Assembly: GCA_017626295.1 (NCBI GenBank)
Contig: JAGAJB010000017.1
Location: forward strand, 86,320 to 150,319
Reading direction: 5' to 3'
DNA length: 64,000 nucleotides
Origin: Clostridia bacterium
Lineage (GTDB): Bacteria > Bacillota > Clostridia > Oscillospirales > Acutalibacteraceae
The position numbers and the translations under genes are program-made. The notes below the pieces were generated by a model that was not told where the DNA came from, ran no database searches, and saw only the letters and a program-made list of their open reading frames with translations. Below, one piece after another: positions 36,392-45,663 of the stretch (its first letter is position 1; each line of letters begins with the position of its first letter).

Positions 36392-37738
36392 TTAATAAAC
36401 CTTTATCCACTCAATTTCGGGAATATCACGGGCGGACATAATTCTTATTTTTAATTCGTCTGTTTCGGTGGGGTCGATTTTTAATATTTTTCTGCTGCCT
36501 ACCGTTGTTGACTGTGCTTTTTGTTCCCATTGTCCGTGTTGGTCTTTGCAGAAAACTGCGAAATTTGAAATTCTCTGACCTTCGCTGATTTTCTCTGCTA
36601 TTTCCACATATTTGACTGTTTTAATTTCCTTTAATTTAACAATATATTCGGGTTGAGTTTTGCCGTAACCCTCAAGGGTTTCAAAGGGGATACCCTCTGC
36701 GAGATTTGTACCGAATTCTTTTTCTATCATTTCGCCCAACTCTTTAAGACGCTGAACATCTGAATCATTAAACTTACCGTTAGGCATAGGGGGAATATTA
36801 AGGTTAAAGGTTGTGTTATTGCCTATCGAATTTAGATATGTGTTAAAAAGTCGTTCCAAAGAATGCGGTTTTTCGTCCTCGTGGTAAAACCAACCGGGTC
36901 TTATGGACATATCTGTTTCTGCAGGAGCAAAAACGAGCCCTTTTGAATATATAATATTATCAAGGGAGCCTATGGCAATATCGGAATTATAACTGAATTC
37001 GATATTACCCTCAACAAGCGCACCTTCGGTTTGCGGTTTATTCATAGGGCAAAGTTCATAGGGAACTACCGCCCATTGTGCAAAGGGTGCTGTGCCTGCT
37101 TCGTTACCGCACCAACGCAAAATACCGCCATCGTGGAAGATTGTAGCATTAGGTTGGTATTTTTCCACAAGTTCAATATAACCGTCAAAGTCATATACCT
37201 GCTTTTTACCGTTGGGACCCTCACCGCAAGCACCGTCAAACCAAACGTGGAAAATTTCACCGTAATTGGTAAGAAGTTCGGTTAACTGGTTTTTATAGTA
37301 TGTATTATATTCATCCGTGCCGTAGTATTTTGAGTTTCTGTCCCAAGGGGAAAGATAAAAACCGAATTTAAGTCCGTGTTTTTTACAAGCCTCGGCAGCC
37401 TCTTTGACAATATCACCTTTGCCGTTTTTATAAGGGCTGTTTTTAATACTGTGTTCTGTGTATTTTGTTTGCCACAAACAAAAACCGTCGTGGTGTTTTG
37501 CGGTTAAAACCATACCTTTCATACCCGCACTTTTAATGGCTTTTGCCCATTGTTCGCAGTCAAGTTCTGTGGGGTTGAATATAGCAGGGTCTTCGTCACC
37601 GTAACCCCATTCAAGATTTGTGTATGTGTTAGGGCTGAAATGCACAAATGCATAAAAGGGTGTTTCCCTTAATCTTTCAAGTTGCTTTTTTGAAGGCTTA
37701 ACGTGAGCTGCGTTTCTTATAAATTTATTAAAATCCAT
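36392..37738 (-). CDS. Alpha-L-fucosidase, GH29
   Basis: 448 residues, no signal peptide, so likely cytoplasmic. GH29 features: FVHFSPNTYTNLEWGYG, MVLTAKHHDGFCLWQTKYT and the nucleophile region HVWFDGACGEG. A C-terminal domain without the usual sandwich motifs follows. Start at ATG 37738, 6 bases after AGGTG; the upstream in-frame GTG overlaps that site. Together with the isomerase-family gene at 32.9 kb it suggests fucoside use, possibly from host mucin glycans or plant material. Confidence 0.9.
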   Translation of the reverse strand: MDFNKFIRNAAHVKPSKKQLERLRETPFYAFVHFSPNTYTNLEWGYGDEDPAIFNPTELDCEQWAKAIKSAGMKGMVLTAKHHDGFCLWQTKYTEHSIKNSPYKNGKGDIVKEAAEACKKHGLKFGFYLSPWDRNSKYYGTDEYNTYYKNQLTELLTNYGEIFHVWFDGACGEGPNGKKQVYDFDGYIELVEKYQPNATIFHDGGILRWCGNEAGTAPFAQWAVVPYELCPMNKPQTEGALVEGNIEFSYNSDIAIGSLDNIIYSKGLVFAPAETDMSIRPGWFYHEDEKPHSLERLFNTYLNSIGNNTTFNLNIPPMPNGKFNDSDVQRLKELGEMIEKEFGTNLAEGIPFETLEGYGKTQPEYIVKLKEIKTVKYVEIAEKISEGQRISNFAVFCKDQHGQWEQKAQSTTVGSRKILKIDPTETDELKIRIMSARDIPEIEWIKVY

Positions 37739-37854
37739 TTTTATCACCTTAGATACATTATATTATTTTTTACACAAAATTCAACTTTAAATTGTTGAAA
37801 AACGCAGAGATTTGTGATAATGTGTAATTGTAACAATCAAAAGGAGGTATATAA

Positions 37855-38538
37855 ATGAGAAGATTCAGAACTATTTTATGGGGCATTGTGCTTGTGGCCA
37901 TCGGAGCAATTGTGGGTCTAAATGCGTTAGAGATTATTGATGTTGATATATTTTTTGACGGCTGGTGGACGCTTCTTATTATAGTACCTTGCTTCATCGG
38001 TATTTTTACAAAAGGGGAAAAGTTCTTTAATATTGCAGGCGTTTGTTTAGGCGTTTTTCTGTTGCTTTGCTGTCAGGATATTCTGGAGTTTTCAATGCTC
38101 TGGAAACTGGGTGTTCCCGTGATAATTGTTGCAATCGGTATCAGAATGATTTTCGGTGGTATTTTTAAAAACAAAAGTGATAAAGCAATACAAAAAAATA
38201 TAATTGACGGTGTTAATGTAAGGAAACACAACGCATTGTTTTCAGGTTCCGATGTGAATTATTCGGGCGAAATGTTTTACGGTACTGAACTAAGTGCTAT
38301 TTTCGGTGGTCTTACCTGTGATTTGCGTACAGCATTTGTAGACAGGGATTGTGTAATTAAAGCGATATCTATTTTCGGCGGGATAGATATATTTGTTCCC
38401 GAGGGGGTTAACGTAAAGGTACATTCAACCTCAATTTTCGGTGGCGTATCAAATGAAAAACATAAAAATTCACCGGATAATCCTCATACCATTTTCGTTA
38501 ATGCAGTTTGCCTTTTCGGCGGAATAGATATAGAATAA
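37855..38538 (+). CDS. LiaF/LiaI-like membrane protein
   Basis: 227 residues. Three or four N-terminal membrane helices (LWGIVLVAIGAIVGLNAL; WWTLLIIVPCFIGIF; LGVFLLLCC; VIIVAIGIRMIF), then a soluble beta-rich repeat region with recurring (I/L)FGG (AIFGGLTCDL, SIFGGIDIFVP, SIFGGVSNEK, CLFGGIDIE), typical of the LiaF C-terminal domain that answers cell-wall stress. No LiaRS two-component genes are adjacent. AAGGAGG precedes the ATG; a TTGAAA with GATAAT near 37795-37821 is a probable promoter. Confidence 0.8.
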   Translation: MRRFRTILWGIVLVAIGAIVGLNALEIIDVDIFFDGWWTLLIIVPCFIGIFTKGEKFFNIAGVCLGVFLLLCCQDILEFSMLWKLGVPVIIVAIGIRMIFGGIFKNKSDKAIQKNIIDGVNVRKHNALFSGSDVNYSGEMFYGTELSAIFGGLTCDLRTAFVDRDCVIKAISIFGGIDIFVPEGVNVKVHSTSIFGGVSNEKHKNSPDNPHTIFVNAVCLFGGIDIE

Positions 38539-38579
38539 AAAATGCTCGGTCTGTTACGAAACAGACCGAGTCTTTTTTA
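38538..38579. terminator. Bidirectional terminator
   Basis: Eleven-base perfect arms 38545-38555 and 38560-38570 with loop ACGA, flanked by A6 and T6 runs; it also contains the stop codon of the MATE gene. Confidence 0.9.
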
Positions 38580-39909
38580 ACCTTTTTTCAAATACAAAAT
38601 AGCAAATAAACAGGGCGATAAAAGTTACTGCCCAGGAAATCGGATAGGAAAGATAGAGATTCCAAAGAGTTTTATTAAGAGGGAATCCTGTATAAAGCCA
38701 CAAAACCCTAAGACCGCAAGCACCTAAGAGGGTGATAACCATAGGCTCAACGGATTTACCCATACCGCGAATCTGACAGCCGGCAACATCCATTAAACTG
38801 CAAACGAAGTAGGTACTCATCATAATATAAACTCTTGTTTTGCCTATTTCAACAACCTGCGGGTCGGTGGTGAATATACCTACAAGTTGTTCAGGGAAAA
38901 TAAGACCCACAGCACCGAGAGTTATACTTATACCAAAAGCAAGTCCAAGGCACATAAAATAAACTTTGCGTAAATTTTCGTATTTTTTAGCACCGATATT
39001 CTGTGAAGTAAACGTCATGGCAGTTTGAGCGACTGCGTTGGTACAGGTGTAAACAATCGCATCCACGTTCTGTGCCGCAGTGTTTCCTGCCATTGCTATT
39101 GACCCGAATGAGTTTATGGTGGACTGTATGAGCACGTTTGAAAAAGAGAATAAACTGCTTTGAACACCTGCGGGCAAACCGATTTTTATGATGGATATAA
39201 GTTCGTCTTTATATATTTTTATTTTGTTAAGTTTGAGTCGGCAGGCATTTTCGAGATGTGCAAGACGGATAACAATTAAAATCGCGGAAACGTACTGCGC
39301 TACTATTGTTGCAATTGCAACACCTGCCACATTCATATGAAAGACTACAACAAGAACAAGGTTTAGCGCTACGTTTATAAGTCCTGTAAATGACAGAATA
39401 TATAAAGGTCTTTTGGTGTCGCCTGTTGCACGCACTATTGAAGCACCGAAGTTATATGCAAGGGAGCCGGGCGCACCTAAAAAGTATATTTGCAAATACA
39501 ATGTTGCAAGTGGGAGAACGTCGTTGGGTGTTCCCATAAGCGTAAGAAATTTTTCTGAAAAGAAATATCCGAAAGCACCTACGGCAAAGCCCGAAACCAG
39601 ACTTATTGCCATTGCTGTATGAACACTTTGGTGTATTTTTTTACCTTCAGCGGCACCGATATGACGGGCGGTTACAACACCTGCACCTGTGGAAAGACCG
39701 ATAAAGAGATTTATGATAAGGTTTACAAGCGAACTTGTTGAGCCTACCGCCGCAAGAGATGTACTCCCTGCAAATCTGCCTACTACCATAACATCGGCAG
39801 CGTTATAAATTAACTGCAAAACACCTGTCAACATCAGCGGTATGGAAAATATAAGTATTTTTTTAAAAAACGGACCTGTGGTCATATCTAAAATTCCGCG
39901 TTTGTTCAT
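38554..39909 (-). CDS. MATE-family efflux transporter
   Basis: 451 residues with about 12 hydrophobic helices and MATE hallmarks near the N terminus (IPLMLTGVLQLIYNAADVMVVGRF, LAAVGSTSSLVNLI, GLSTGAGVVTARHIGA). It probably exports small organic cations by H+ or Na+ antiport; the substrate cannot be told. A divergent or coupled partner is not evident; the DUF975 genes are upstream on the same strand. Confidence 0.9.
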   Translation of the reverse strand: MNKRGILDMTTGPFFKKILIFSIPLMLTGVLQLIYNAADVMVVGRFAGSTSLAAVGSTSSLVNLIINLFIGLSTGAGVVTARHIGAAEGKKIHQSVHTAMAISLVSGFAVGAFGYFFSEKFLTLMGTPNDVLPLATLYLQIYFLGAPGSLAYNFGASIVRATGDTKRPLYILSFTGLINVALNLVLVVVFHMNVAGVAIATIVAQYVSAILIVIRLAHLENACRLKLNKIKIYKDELISIIKIGLPAGVQSSLFSFSNVLIQSTINSFGSIAMAGNTAAQNVDAIVYTCTNAVAQTAMTFTSQNIGAKKYENLRKVYFMCLGLAFGISITLGAVGLIFPEQLVGIFTTDPQVVEIGKTRVYIMMSTYFVCSLMDVAGCQIRGMGKSVEPMVITLLGACGLRVLWLYTGFPLNKTLWNLYLSYPISWAVTFIALFICYFVFEKRLKKTRSVS

Positions 39910-39950
39910 TCACATCACCTTCAGCCGAATAATTGACGGTTGTACATTTT

Positions 39951-40697
39951 TTATTCAGCGCTATTAAGTATTTCCAATTCTTTTATGCCGTTTTCAATAC
40001 CTTTGTTTTTTATTTCGGTGAAAAATTCATCGTAGGTTATAAGTTTATAGGGCGTAATAAAAAGGTGCTTCAGTATACCGAAGGATACAAATTCAATAAT
40101 ATCCCAACCGATAAACGATAATTCCAATAAAATAAATTTCAGCCTGTTACCACGCATCATAGTTTTACTTAAACGTAAAGCATCTTTTGCGCTGATGTGG
40201 GGGCGTAACGCTAAGACATAGTGAAAAGCCGCATAGTCATACGCCTTTATTATACCGGGAAGGATAAACAAAAGCCCCCAAAGAAAAACCGTAACAGTTT
40301 TATAAACCGAAACGAATGCAAGGTGTAAATAAGTTTTGTTTTCACCGCGAAAACTGAAAAAGATTTCGGTAAATTTAACTTCTTCGGTCTGCGATTTTAC
40401 AAAGTAGCGGGTTCCGCCCACCTTAAGAATTGATAAAAACAATATTTCAAAAAGTATTATTACGGCAGAAATAACTGCATCAGTTAAACTGTCGGGTGTA
40501 TTGTGGGTGATAATGTAGTCTTTGATTGCTTCAAAGTTAAATTCGTGGAGTTTAAGTATTGGTGCTATAAACTCACCGCTGAACACCGAAAGCACGGCGT
40601 TTATATCAAATGTCACAATGAATGCTACAAGCACTTTTGCAAAATAATTCTTTTTTAAGGATGAGAGGGCATCTTTTTTTAATGCTCTTATGTTCAT
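39951..40697 (-). CDS. DUF975 membrane protein
   Basis: 248 residues with about five hydrophobic helices. It shares with its neighbour the segment VGGTRYFVKSQ and the pattern FILPGIIKAYDYAAFHYVLA..KDALRLSKTMMRGNRLKFILLELSFIGWDI (given in part), the DUF975 signature. The function of the family is unknown. It lies 21 bases from the larger paralog. Confidence 0.75.
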   Translation of the reverse strand: MNIRALKKDALSSLKKNYFAKVLVAFIVTFDINAVLSVFSGEFIAPILKLHEFNFEAIKDYIITHNTPDSLTDAVISAVIILFEILFLSILKVGGTRYFVKSQTEEVKFTEIFFSFRGENKTYLHLAFVSVYKTVTVFLWGLLFILPGIIKAYDYAAFHYVLALRPHISAKDALRLSKTMMRGNRLKFILLELSFIGWDIIEFVSFGILKHLFITPYKLITYDEFFTEIKNKGIENGIKELEILNSAE

Positions 40698-40718
40698 TTA
40701 TATCCTCCTGCGAGTGAT

Positions 40719-41705
40719 TTATTCGTCAGATGTAGGAGTGGTATCAGTATCGGTATCAGTTTCAAGTGTTTCAATAGGGTGTTGCTCTGTAACAACTTCG
40801 GGTGTTGTAGGAACAGAATGATTTTGAGACTGAGCAAAGTTTTGGGGTTGTGCAAAACCCTGGGGATATGTGTTTATTCCGTAAGATGTGCTGTAAAAAG
40901 GTGCAGCAGGTACGGGAGGAACATAGGGCTCATAATCGGGAATATCGTAAGGGGTTATAACACCTCTTGCAATAGCATCTTCTCTTACGTAATTGAAAAA
41001 TTCCGCATAAGTTGCCTGCATATACGGTGCAACATATAAAATATTAAGAAGAGCACAAGTGAAAAGAGAAAGAATTTCCCAACCAATGAATGAGAGTTCA
41101 AGTACAAATAAATCAAGTTTATTGCCTTTCATTATGGTTTTGCTTAATCTTAATGCTTCCTTATAGTCAAGGTCGGGACGAACTGCAAGAATATATTTTA
41201 CCGCCCAATATTCATAGGTTTTTATGATGCCGGGAATTATAAAAAGGAAAGAGAAAAGTGTTATAAAAAGATCTCTTAAAAATGTTACCTTTGCAATATT
41301 AAGAAAGGTTTTGTCTTTAAAATTTACAAAAATTTCTGAAAATTCAGCAGGGTGATTTTTTCTGAGTTTTAAGAAAAATCTTGAACCGCCTACTGTCATT
41401 GTATTGAATACAAATGTTTTTAATAGTGTTGAGATAATTATAGTTACAACTGCTACTATTCCAAACATTATAAACATTGGTACTATTGCAGGGTCTGAAA
41501 AAATATTCTCGAAAGACGGCAATTCAAACGGTTGAGCAGGTACAGTTTCAGAAGGGGTACTGCTTGAAAAATTAAAAGTAAAATTGTATGTCGGTACAGA
41601 AATGCTTGATGCACCGAAAGCCATAAAGAAAGCAACTGCGACGCAAAGCCAGTGGTTTTTTTGCATGTTTTTACGGGCATTTGCTTTTAAAATGCTGTTA
41701 TTCAT
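40719..41705 (-). CDS. DUF975 membrane protein, longer paralog
   Basis: 328 residues, first gene of the DUF975 pair. Same core as the neighbour (VGGSRFFLKLRK; YKEALRLSKTIMKGNKLDLF; LELSFIGWEILSL) plus a Pro/Gln/Thr-rich C-terminal tail of about 80 residues that is probably cytoplasmic and disordered. A tandem duplication with divergence is likely. Role unknown. Confidence 0.75.
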   Translation of the reverse strand: MNNSILKANARKNMQKNHWLCVAVAFFMAFGASSISVPTYNFTFNFSSSTPSETVPAQPFELPSFENIFSDPAIVPMFIMFGIVAVVTIIISTLLKTFVFNTMTVGGSRFFLKLRKNHPAEFSEIFVNFKDKTFLNIAKVTFLRDLFITLFSFLFIIPGIIKTYEYWAVKYILAVRPDLDYKEALRLSKTIMKGNKLDLFVLELSFIGWEILSLFTCALLNILYVAPYMQATYAEFFNYVREDAIARGVITPYDIPDYEPYVPPVPAAPFYSTSYGINTYPQGFAQPQNFAQSQNHSVPTTPEVVTEQHPIETLETDTDTDTTPTSDE

Positions 41706-41725
41706 AATCTTTCTCCTTTGTAAAA

Positions 41726-43456
41726 TTAAAGAGCTTTTATTCTGTAAACTTTAACACCGTGGGGTTGAACATTACCTATAATAACATCAGTGTCCGAAAT
41801 AGTAAATGTTTCTTTTTCCCAAATGTCAGTAACTTCGTAAGATTTTGCAATGGGAAGGTCCACGTAAACTTCATTGTGAATTTTCGCAATATTAAGGGAC
41901 ATTTCTTTTTGGTTGTTTGATTTATTTAAAAAGCAAAGGGCAAGTTCTTTGTTTTCAAGAGGTTTTACCAGAATGTCGTAAAAACCGTTTGTTGAAATGC
42001 GTTTTGCCTGTAAACCTCGTTTGTCTTGGTCGATGACAATAAGTTCTTTGTTTTTTAGGATTTCAAGAACCTTGTTGTCAGCATCAACTGTGCCGTCAAG
42101 GTTTATAAATTTGCGTATATCATTACCTAAAATAAGGGGAGCAGCCATCATACACCAAAGGGAGAAATGCGTTTTATTTTCTTCCTGTGTGAGTTCGCCC
42201 ACACCTACTTCGAGCATATCGGGGTCATTCCAACCTCCGGGCCCTGCGTGTTTATAAAGTCGGGTGTTAAACTCATATATTGCAACCATAGAACTCCAAG
42301 TGGGTCTTATATCGTGTGTAGTTCTCCAAAGGTTACCTGCTTTAGCACCCCATTTCCAAGGTTTGTTCATACCCCATTCGCAAATAGAATAGCAAATGGG
42401 TTTTTCAGTTGTGCCGTTTCTCTCTGCATATTCTTTGGTGGCACGTTTGAGTTCTTTACCCATATTTATATACTGCCTTTGTGCAGAGTCCATACGGGAG
42501 GCTACAGGATTATAGAATTTTATTGTGTTAATGCCTTTTTTCAGTTCTATTACTATCTGAAGTCTGCCGTCGGGAGTAAATCCTTTTGATTGGGGAAAAT
42601 AACACTCGTATTCCTTTTCACCGTTAACATTGCAAACGAGGAACTTTCGGATATTTCCGCCTTTTCTGAATACGATTGTAAGTGAGTATTCGCCATCCTC
42701 GGGAACATCAATGGTGTCAAATTTCAATTCACCTAAACCGCCGCACAGGTTACCTACAACGTGACCGTTTTCTACTTTATCATCAGTAAAAACTTTTGCG
42801 CCGTTTGAAACTATTCCGTGTTCAGCCTGAAGTTCTATGAAATGGTTTTCACCGGGTTTGCCGATTTGAATTTTGATGATGGAGGGGGCAATTGTGGGGA
42901 TATATTCGTGATGACAGAAGTCATACTTAAAGTACTCAACACCCCATTCTGCAAGTGTATCGGCATCAATAGCCTCATTGTAAAGACTTGCGGGCAAGTC
43001 CTCGCAGGTAAGTGTACCGTTTGAAGTGTAAAGACCTACTTTGAAACCCATATCATTGATTTCTTCTATAAGCGGTTTCATACCGCGGGGGAACCGCGTC
43101 AGGTCACCTTGAAGTTTTCCGTCATCCGTTCTCATTGAACTTTGCCAACAGTCATCGAGATTAACGTAGTTGTAACCTGCTTCAAGAAGCCCGGTTTTTT
43201 TCATTGCATCTGCAATGTCTTTAATAAGATTTTCGTCAATTGTGTTACGGAACGTGTTCCAACTGCTCCAACCCATAGGGGGTGTGAGAGCAACACCGTT
43301 ATTATATTTTTCTTCATCCTGTATATGTACCTGAGTGTAAGCCAAGGCTTTCTTTACGGCACAAGTAGGGCAGATTTTACTGTTTTTCAGTGCTTTGCCA
43401 ATGGCTACGCCTGCACTTGCACCTACAAGCCAAGCGGCATATTTTTGAATCTTCAC
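41726..43456 (-). CDS. GH27-type alpha-galactosidase with internal CBM35/6-like module
   Basis: 576 residues from GTG 43456 (8 bases after AAAGGTGG). N-terminal hydrophobic helix (AAWLVGASAGVAIGKAL), then TPPMGWSSWNTF, the GH27 opening. The nucleophile segment is YFKYDFC near residue 180. Directly after it about 135 residues form a beta-rich module (ELQAEHGIVSNGA.., VPEDGEYSLTIVFRKGG) resembling CBM6/CBM35. Then the barrel resumes with SICEWGMNKPWKWG, the second acid region WRTTHDIRPTW and GGWNDPDMLEVG. The module is thus inserted in the catalytic barrel. It probably releases terminal alpha-galactose or a related sugar. Confidence 0.85.
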   Translation of the reverse strand: MKIQKYAAWLVGASAGVAIGKALKNSKICPTCAVKKALAYTQVHIQDEEKYNNGVALTPPMGWSSWNTFRNTIDENLIKDIADAMKKTGLLEAGYNYVNLDDCWQSSMRTDDGKLQGDLTRFPRGMKPLIEEINDMGFKVGLYTSNGTLTCEDLPASLYNEAIDADTLAEWGVEYFKYDFCHHEYIPTIAPSIIKIQIGKPGENHFIELQAEHGIVSNGAKVFTDDKVENGHVVGNLCGGLGELKFDTIDVPEDGEYSLTIVFRKGGNIRKFLVCNVNGEKEYECYFPQSKGFTPDGRLQIVIELKKGINTIKFYNPVASRMDSAQRQYINMGKELKRATKEYAERNGTTEKPICYSICEWGMNKPWKWGAKAGNLWRTTHDIRPTWSSMVAIYEFNTRLYKHAGPGGWNDPDMLEVGVGELTQEENKTHFSLWCMMAAPLILGNDIRKFINLDGTVDADNKVLEILKNKELIVIDQDKRGLQAKRISTNGFYDILVKPLENKELALCFLNKSNNQKEMSLNIAKIHNEVYVDLPIAKSYEVTDIWEKETFTISDTDVIIGNVQPHGVKVYRIKAL

Positions 43457-43470
43457 GGGAATAACCACCT

Positions 43471-44610
43471 TTAACGATTTATGATTTTTTTGATTATTAT
43501 TCCTGCACCGACAACGCCTGCTACACCTGCTGCAACGTGGCTGATTTTGTGCATTGCTGCACTCTGTTTGTCGGTGATGCGTTTGAAAATAGGTCCTAAA
43601 GAAGTTGATTCAAGACCTAATTCTTTAAAGTGGTAAACTTTTGATTGAATTTTCCAAGGGTCATCTTCGTTTATGGTTGTAATTCTTACTGCAGAACGGC
43701 AACCGTCTGTATAAACACAGAAACCGCTTGTTTTATTCTGACCGAGCATTATGCCGTCAACGTAACCTGTAAAGTCGTTTGAATGGTCGTGACCGAAGAA
43801 TGCTGCAATTACATCGCCTGTTTTTTTCCAACTCTCGAACTGACCTGCGTTAATGCAAGGTGAACAGGGACCTTCACCCAAATAACCGTCAACGCCATCT
43901 TTAAGCATATATTTTCTATCAGAAAAAATGCGATGTCCTTCAACTGCCTCAAAAATTTTTTCGTGGGGTTTTGCTTCCCTTAAAAGTTCGTATTCCTCTA
44001 TAACTGGAATGTGCTGGAAAAGTATTGCGGGGATGGTTCTTCCGCCGTGTTCGTCTTTTATGCGTTGTGCAGTTTTCTCGTACCATTCAATCTGGTCTTC
44101 GTGAACCCAGTCATACATAGATACATTTTGATCTTCAGCAAGGTTGTTGGAGTCAATAAACCAAAGGTTAAGAATGTCGTCTGTCCCTGCTGAGTTTTTC
44201 ACAAGAAGGTTGCAGTTGAAATAACCGCGGGGACAGGTGGGATCATTTTCACCCAAGCAGTTTTCAATTTCCTTATAAGCCTGAACGACGAGTTCTTCCT
44301 GACCCGGATCGTGTTCGTGGTTACCTAAAACGTAGCAGAAGGGAACGCCTGCATCAATAACGGGTTTTAATATTTCGCGAAGTGCTTTTTTGTAAAGGGC
44401 AAAGTCTTTGGACTCGTCCCTGAAGTTGAGCGTGTCACCCATAAGCACAACTAAGTCAGGCTTGAATGCCAAAAGACTTGTTTTTACTAAATTATGCATA
44501 TCTTCCCGTTGTTTACGCTTTTCTTTTGTGTCAATTATAATGTTTTCGTGTATGTCGCCAAGTGACATTATTGTAAATTTACCATTGTTGAATTTCAGTT
44601 CTTTATTCAT
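43471..44610 (-). CDS. Metallophosphoesterase
   Basis: 379 residues. Metal-binding blocks: MSLGDIHENIIID (GDxH), LMGDTLNFRDES (GD), LGNHEHDPGQEE (GNHE), FQHIPV and FGHDHSND (GHxH). Calcineurin-like fold; the C terminus ends in a hydrophobic helix (HVAAGVAGVVGAGIIIKKIINR) that could tether it to the membrane, much like the N-terminal helix of the adjacent GH27 protein. ATG 44610 is chosen because the longer frame runs back into the preceding terminator. It is 14 bases from the GH27 gene, so probably one operon. The substrate is unknown. Confidence 0.85.
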   Translation of the reverse strand: MNKELKFNNGKFTIMSLGDIHENIIIDTKEKRKQREDMHNLVKTSLLAFKPDLVVLMGDTLNFRDESKDFALYKKALREILKPVIDAGVPFCYVLGNHEHDPGQEELVVQAYKEIENCLGENDPTCPRGYFNCNLLVKNSAGTDDILNLWFIDSNNLAEDQNVSMYDWVHEDQIEWYEKTAQRIKDEHGGRTIPAILFQHIPVIEEYELLREAKPHEKIFEAVEGHRIFSDRKYMLKDGVDGYLGEGPCSPCINAGQFESWKKTGDVIAAFFGHDHSNDFTGYVDGIMLGQNKTSGFCVYTDGCRSAVRITTINEDDPWKIQSKVYHFKELGLESTSLGPIFKRITDKQSAAMHKISHVAAGVAGVVGAGIIIKKIINR

Positions 44611-44631
44611 AGGTAGCACTTCCTTTTTTTT

Positions 44632-44662
44632 AAAAAAGCCGCCCGAAACGGACGGCTTTTGA
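44632..44662 (-). terminator. Terminator for the DUF4234-like gene
   Basis: On the minus strand AAAGCCGTCCG pairs with CGGGCGGCTTT (one G-T), followed by T6. Confidence 0.8.
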
Positions 44663-44671
44663 TTTCGGTAA

Positions 44672-45094
44672 TTATTCAGCAACAGTTTCTGTTGTTTCTT
44701 CAACTACTGCTGTTTCAGTTGTGTCGGCTGCTACAACCTGTGCATTGTAAGCATCAACAAATTTGTTGATGTAAGAAATCTTGAGGACACTGCTTACAAA
44801 GGGGATGAAGTGGAGGAGCATAACGAACATACCGCCGTGTTTGAGTTCTACACCGTAATCGCCGGCTTTCTGATATAATCGTTCAGCCATTTGGTAGTTC
44901 CATACGAGAATGTTGATACCTAATGAAAATGCGTTGAGGATGAGGATAAGGATGTAGTTTGCACTGTCTTTGTCATCACCGTCGCAGATTTTGTTAACGT
45001 CTTCAGTCCATTTGTACCAGAAGAAGATACCGTAAATACCTAATGTGATGATGTTGAGGAAGATAAACTTACCGATTTTTCTCTTTTTCAGCAT
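44672..45094 (-). CDS. Small membrane protein, DUF4234-like
   Basis: 140 residues with three hydrophobic segments: FIFLNIITLGIYGIFFWYKW, YILILILNAFSLGINILVW and GGMFVMLLHFIPFVSSVL. The ITLGIYGIFFWYKW motif is typical of DUF4234 proteins. The C terminus is an acidic Thr/Glu/Val tail. GGAGG precedes the ATG. Function unknown. The 227 bases between it and the MNT gene hold only the MNT promoter. Confidence 0.7.
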   Translation of the reverse strand: MLKKRKIGKFIFLNIITLGIYGIFFWYKWTEDVNKICDGDDKDSANYILILILNAFSLGINILVWNYQMAERLYQKAGDYGVELKHGGMFVMLLHFIPFVSSVLKISYINKFVDAYNAQVVAADTTETAVVEETTETVAE

Positions 45095-45261
45095 AATATT
45101 GCCTCCAATATGTAATATTGAAATATTGATTTTAAAGGTTTTAAAGAATTAAAAACACCTTTAACTATCTTAATAAATAATACTATATTACCAAACAGTT
45201 GTCAATAATTATTTGTGCAGAATACAATAAAAACAGAGTAGCATTAGCAGGTTTTATTACA

Positions 45262-45290
45262 TTGACTTATTCTTAAAAAAAGGATATAAT
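45262..45290 (+). promoter_or_regulatory. Promoter of the MNT-HEPN pair
   Basis: TTGACT (45262-45267), 17-base spacer, TATAAT (45285-45290), 32 bases before the first start codon. Confidence 0.85.
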
Positions 45291-45321
45291 ACAGGTATAA
45301 AGTAAAAAGTGAGGTGATAAT

Positions 45322-45663
45322 ATGTGTAATAAAAATCAAGCGCTTGAAATTTTGGGTCGGGTTTTCACAGAGTGTAATGAGTTGTTCCGAAACAAAATAA
45401 AACATGCGTATCTTTACGGCTCCTATGCTCGCGGAGATTATAACAGTAATTCGGATGTAGATATTTTGCTGACAGTTGATATGGACGCTTCTGAAATTTC
45501 AAAATACCGAAGTGCAGTTGCAAAAATAACAAGCAGTTTGAGTTTGAATTATGATGTAACTGTTTCTGTTACAGTTAAACCTTTGGCGCAGTTTATCAGA
45601 TTTTCAAATGTGTTGCCCTATTATCAAAATGTTTTGAAAGAGGGGGTTCCTTATGCAGTATGA
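45322..45663 (+). CDS. MNT-type nucleotidyltransferase (antitoxin of MNT-HEPN pair)
   Basis: 113 residues. The minimal nucleotidyltransferase signature GSYARGDYNSNSDVDILL is intact, with both catalytic acids. In characterised MntA-HepT systems this protein AMPylates the HEPN partner and silences it. It overlaps the HEPN gene by 11 bases. GAGGTGATAAT precedes the ATG. Confidence 0.9.
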   Translation: MCNKNQALEILGRVFTECNELFRNKIKHAYLYGSYARGDYNSNSDVDILLTVDMDASEISKYRSAVAKITSSLSLNYDVTVSVTVKPLAQFIRFSNVLPYYQNVLKEGVPYAV

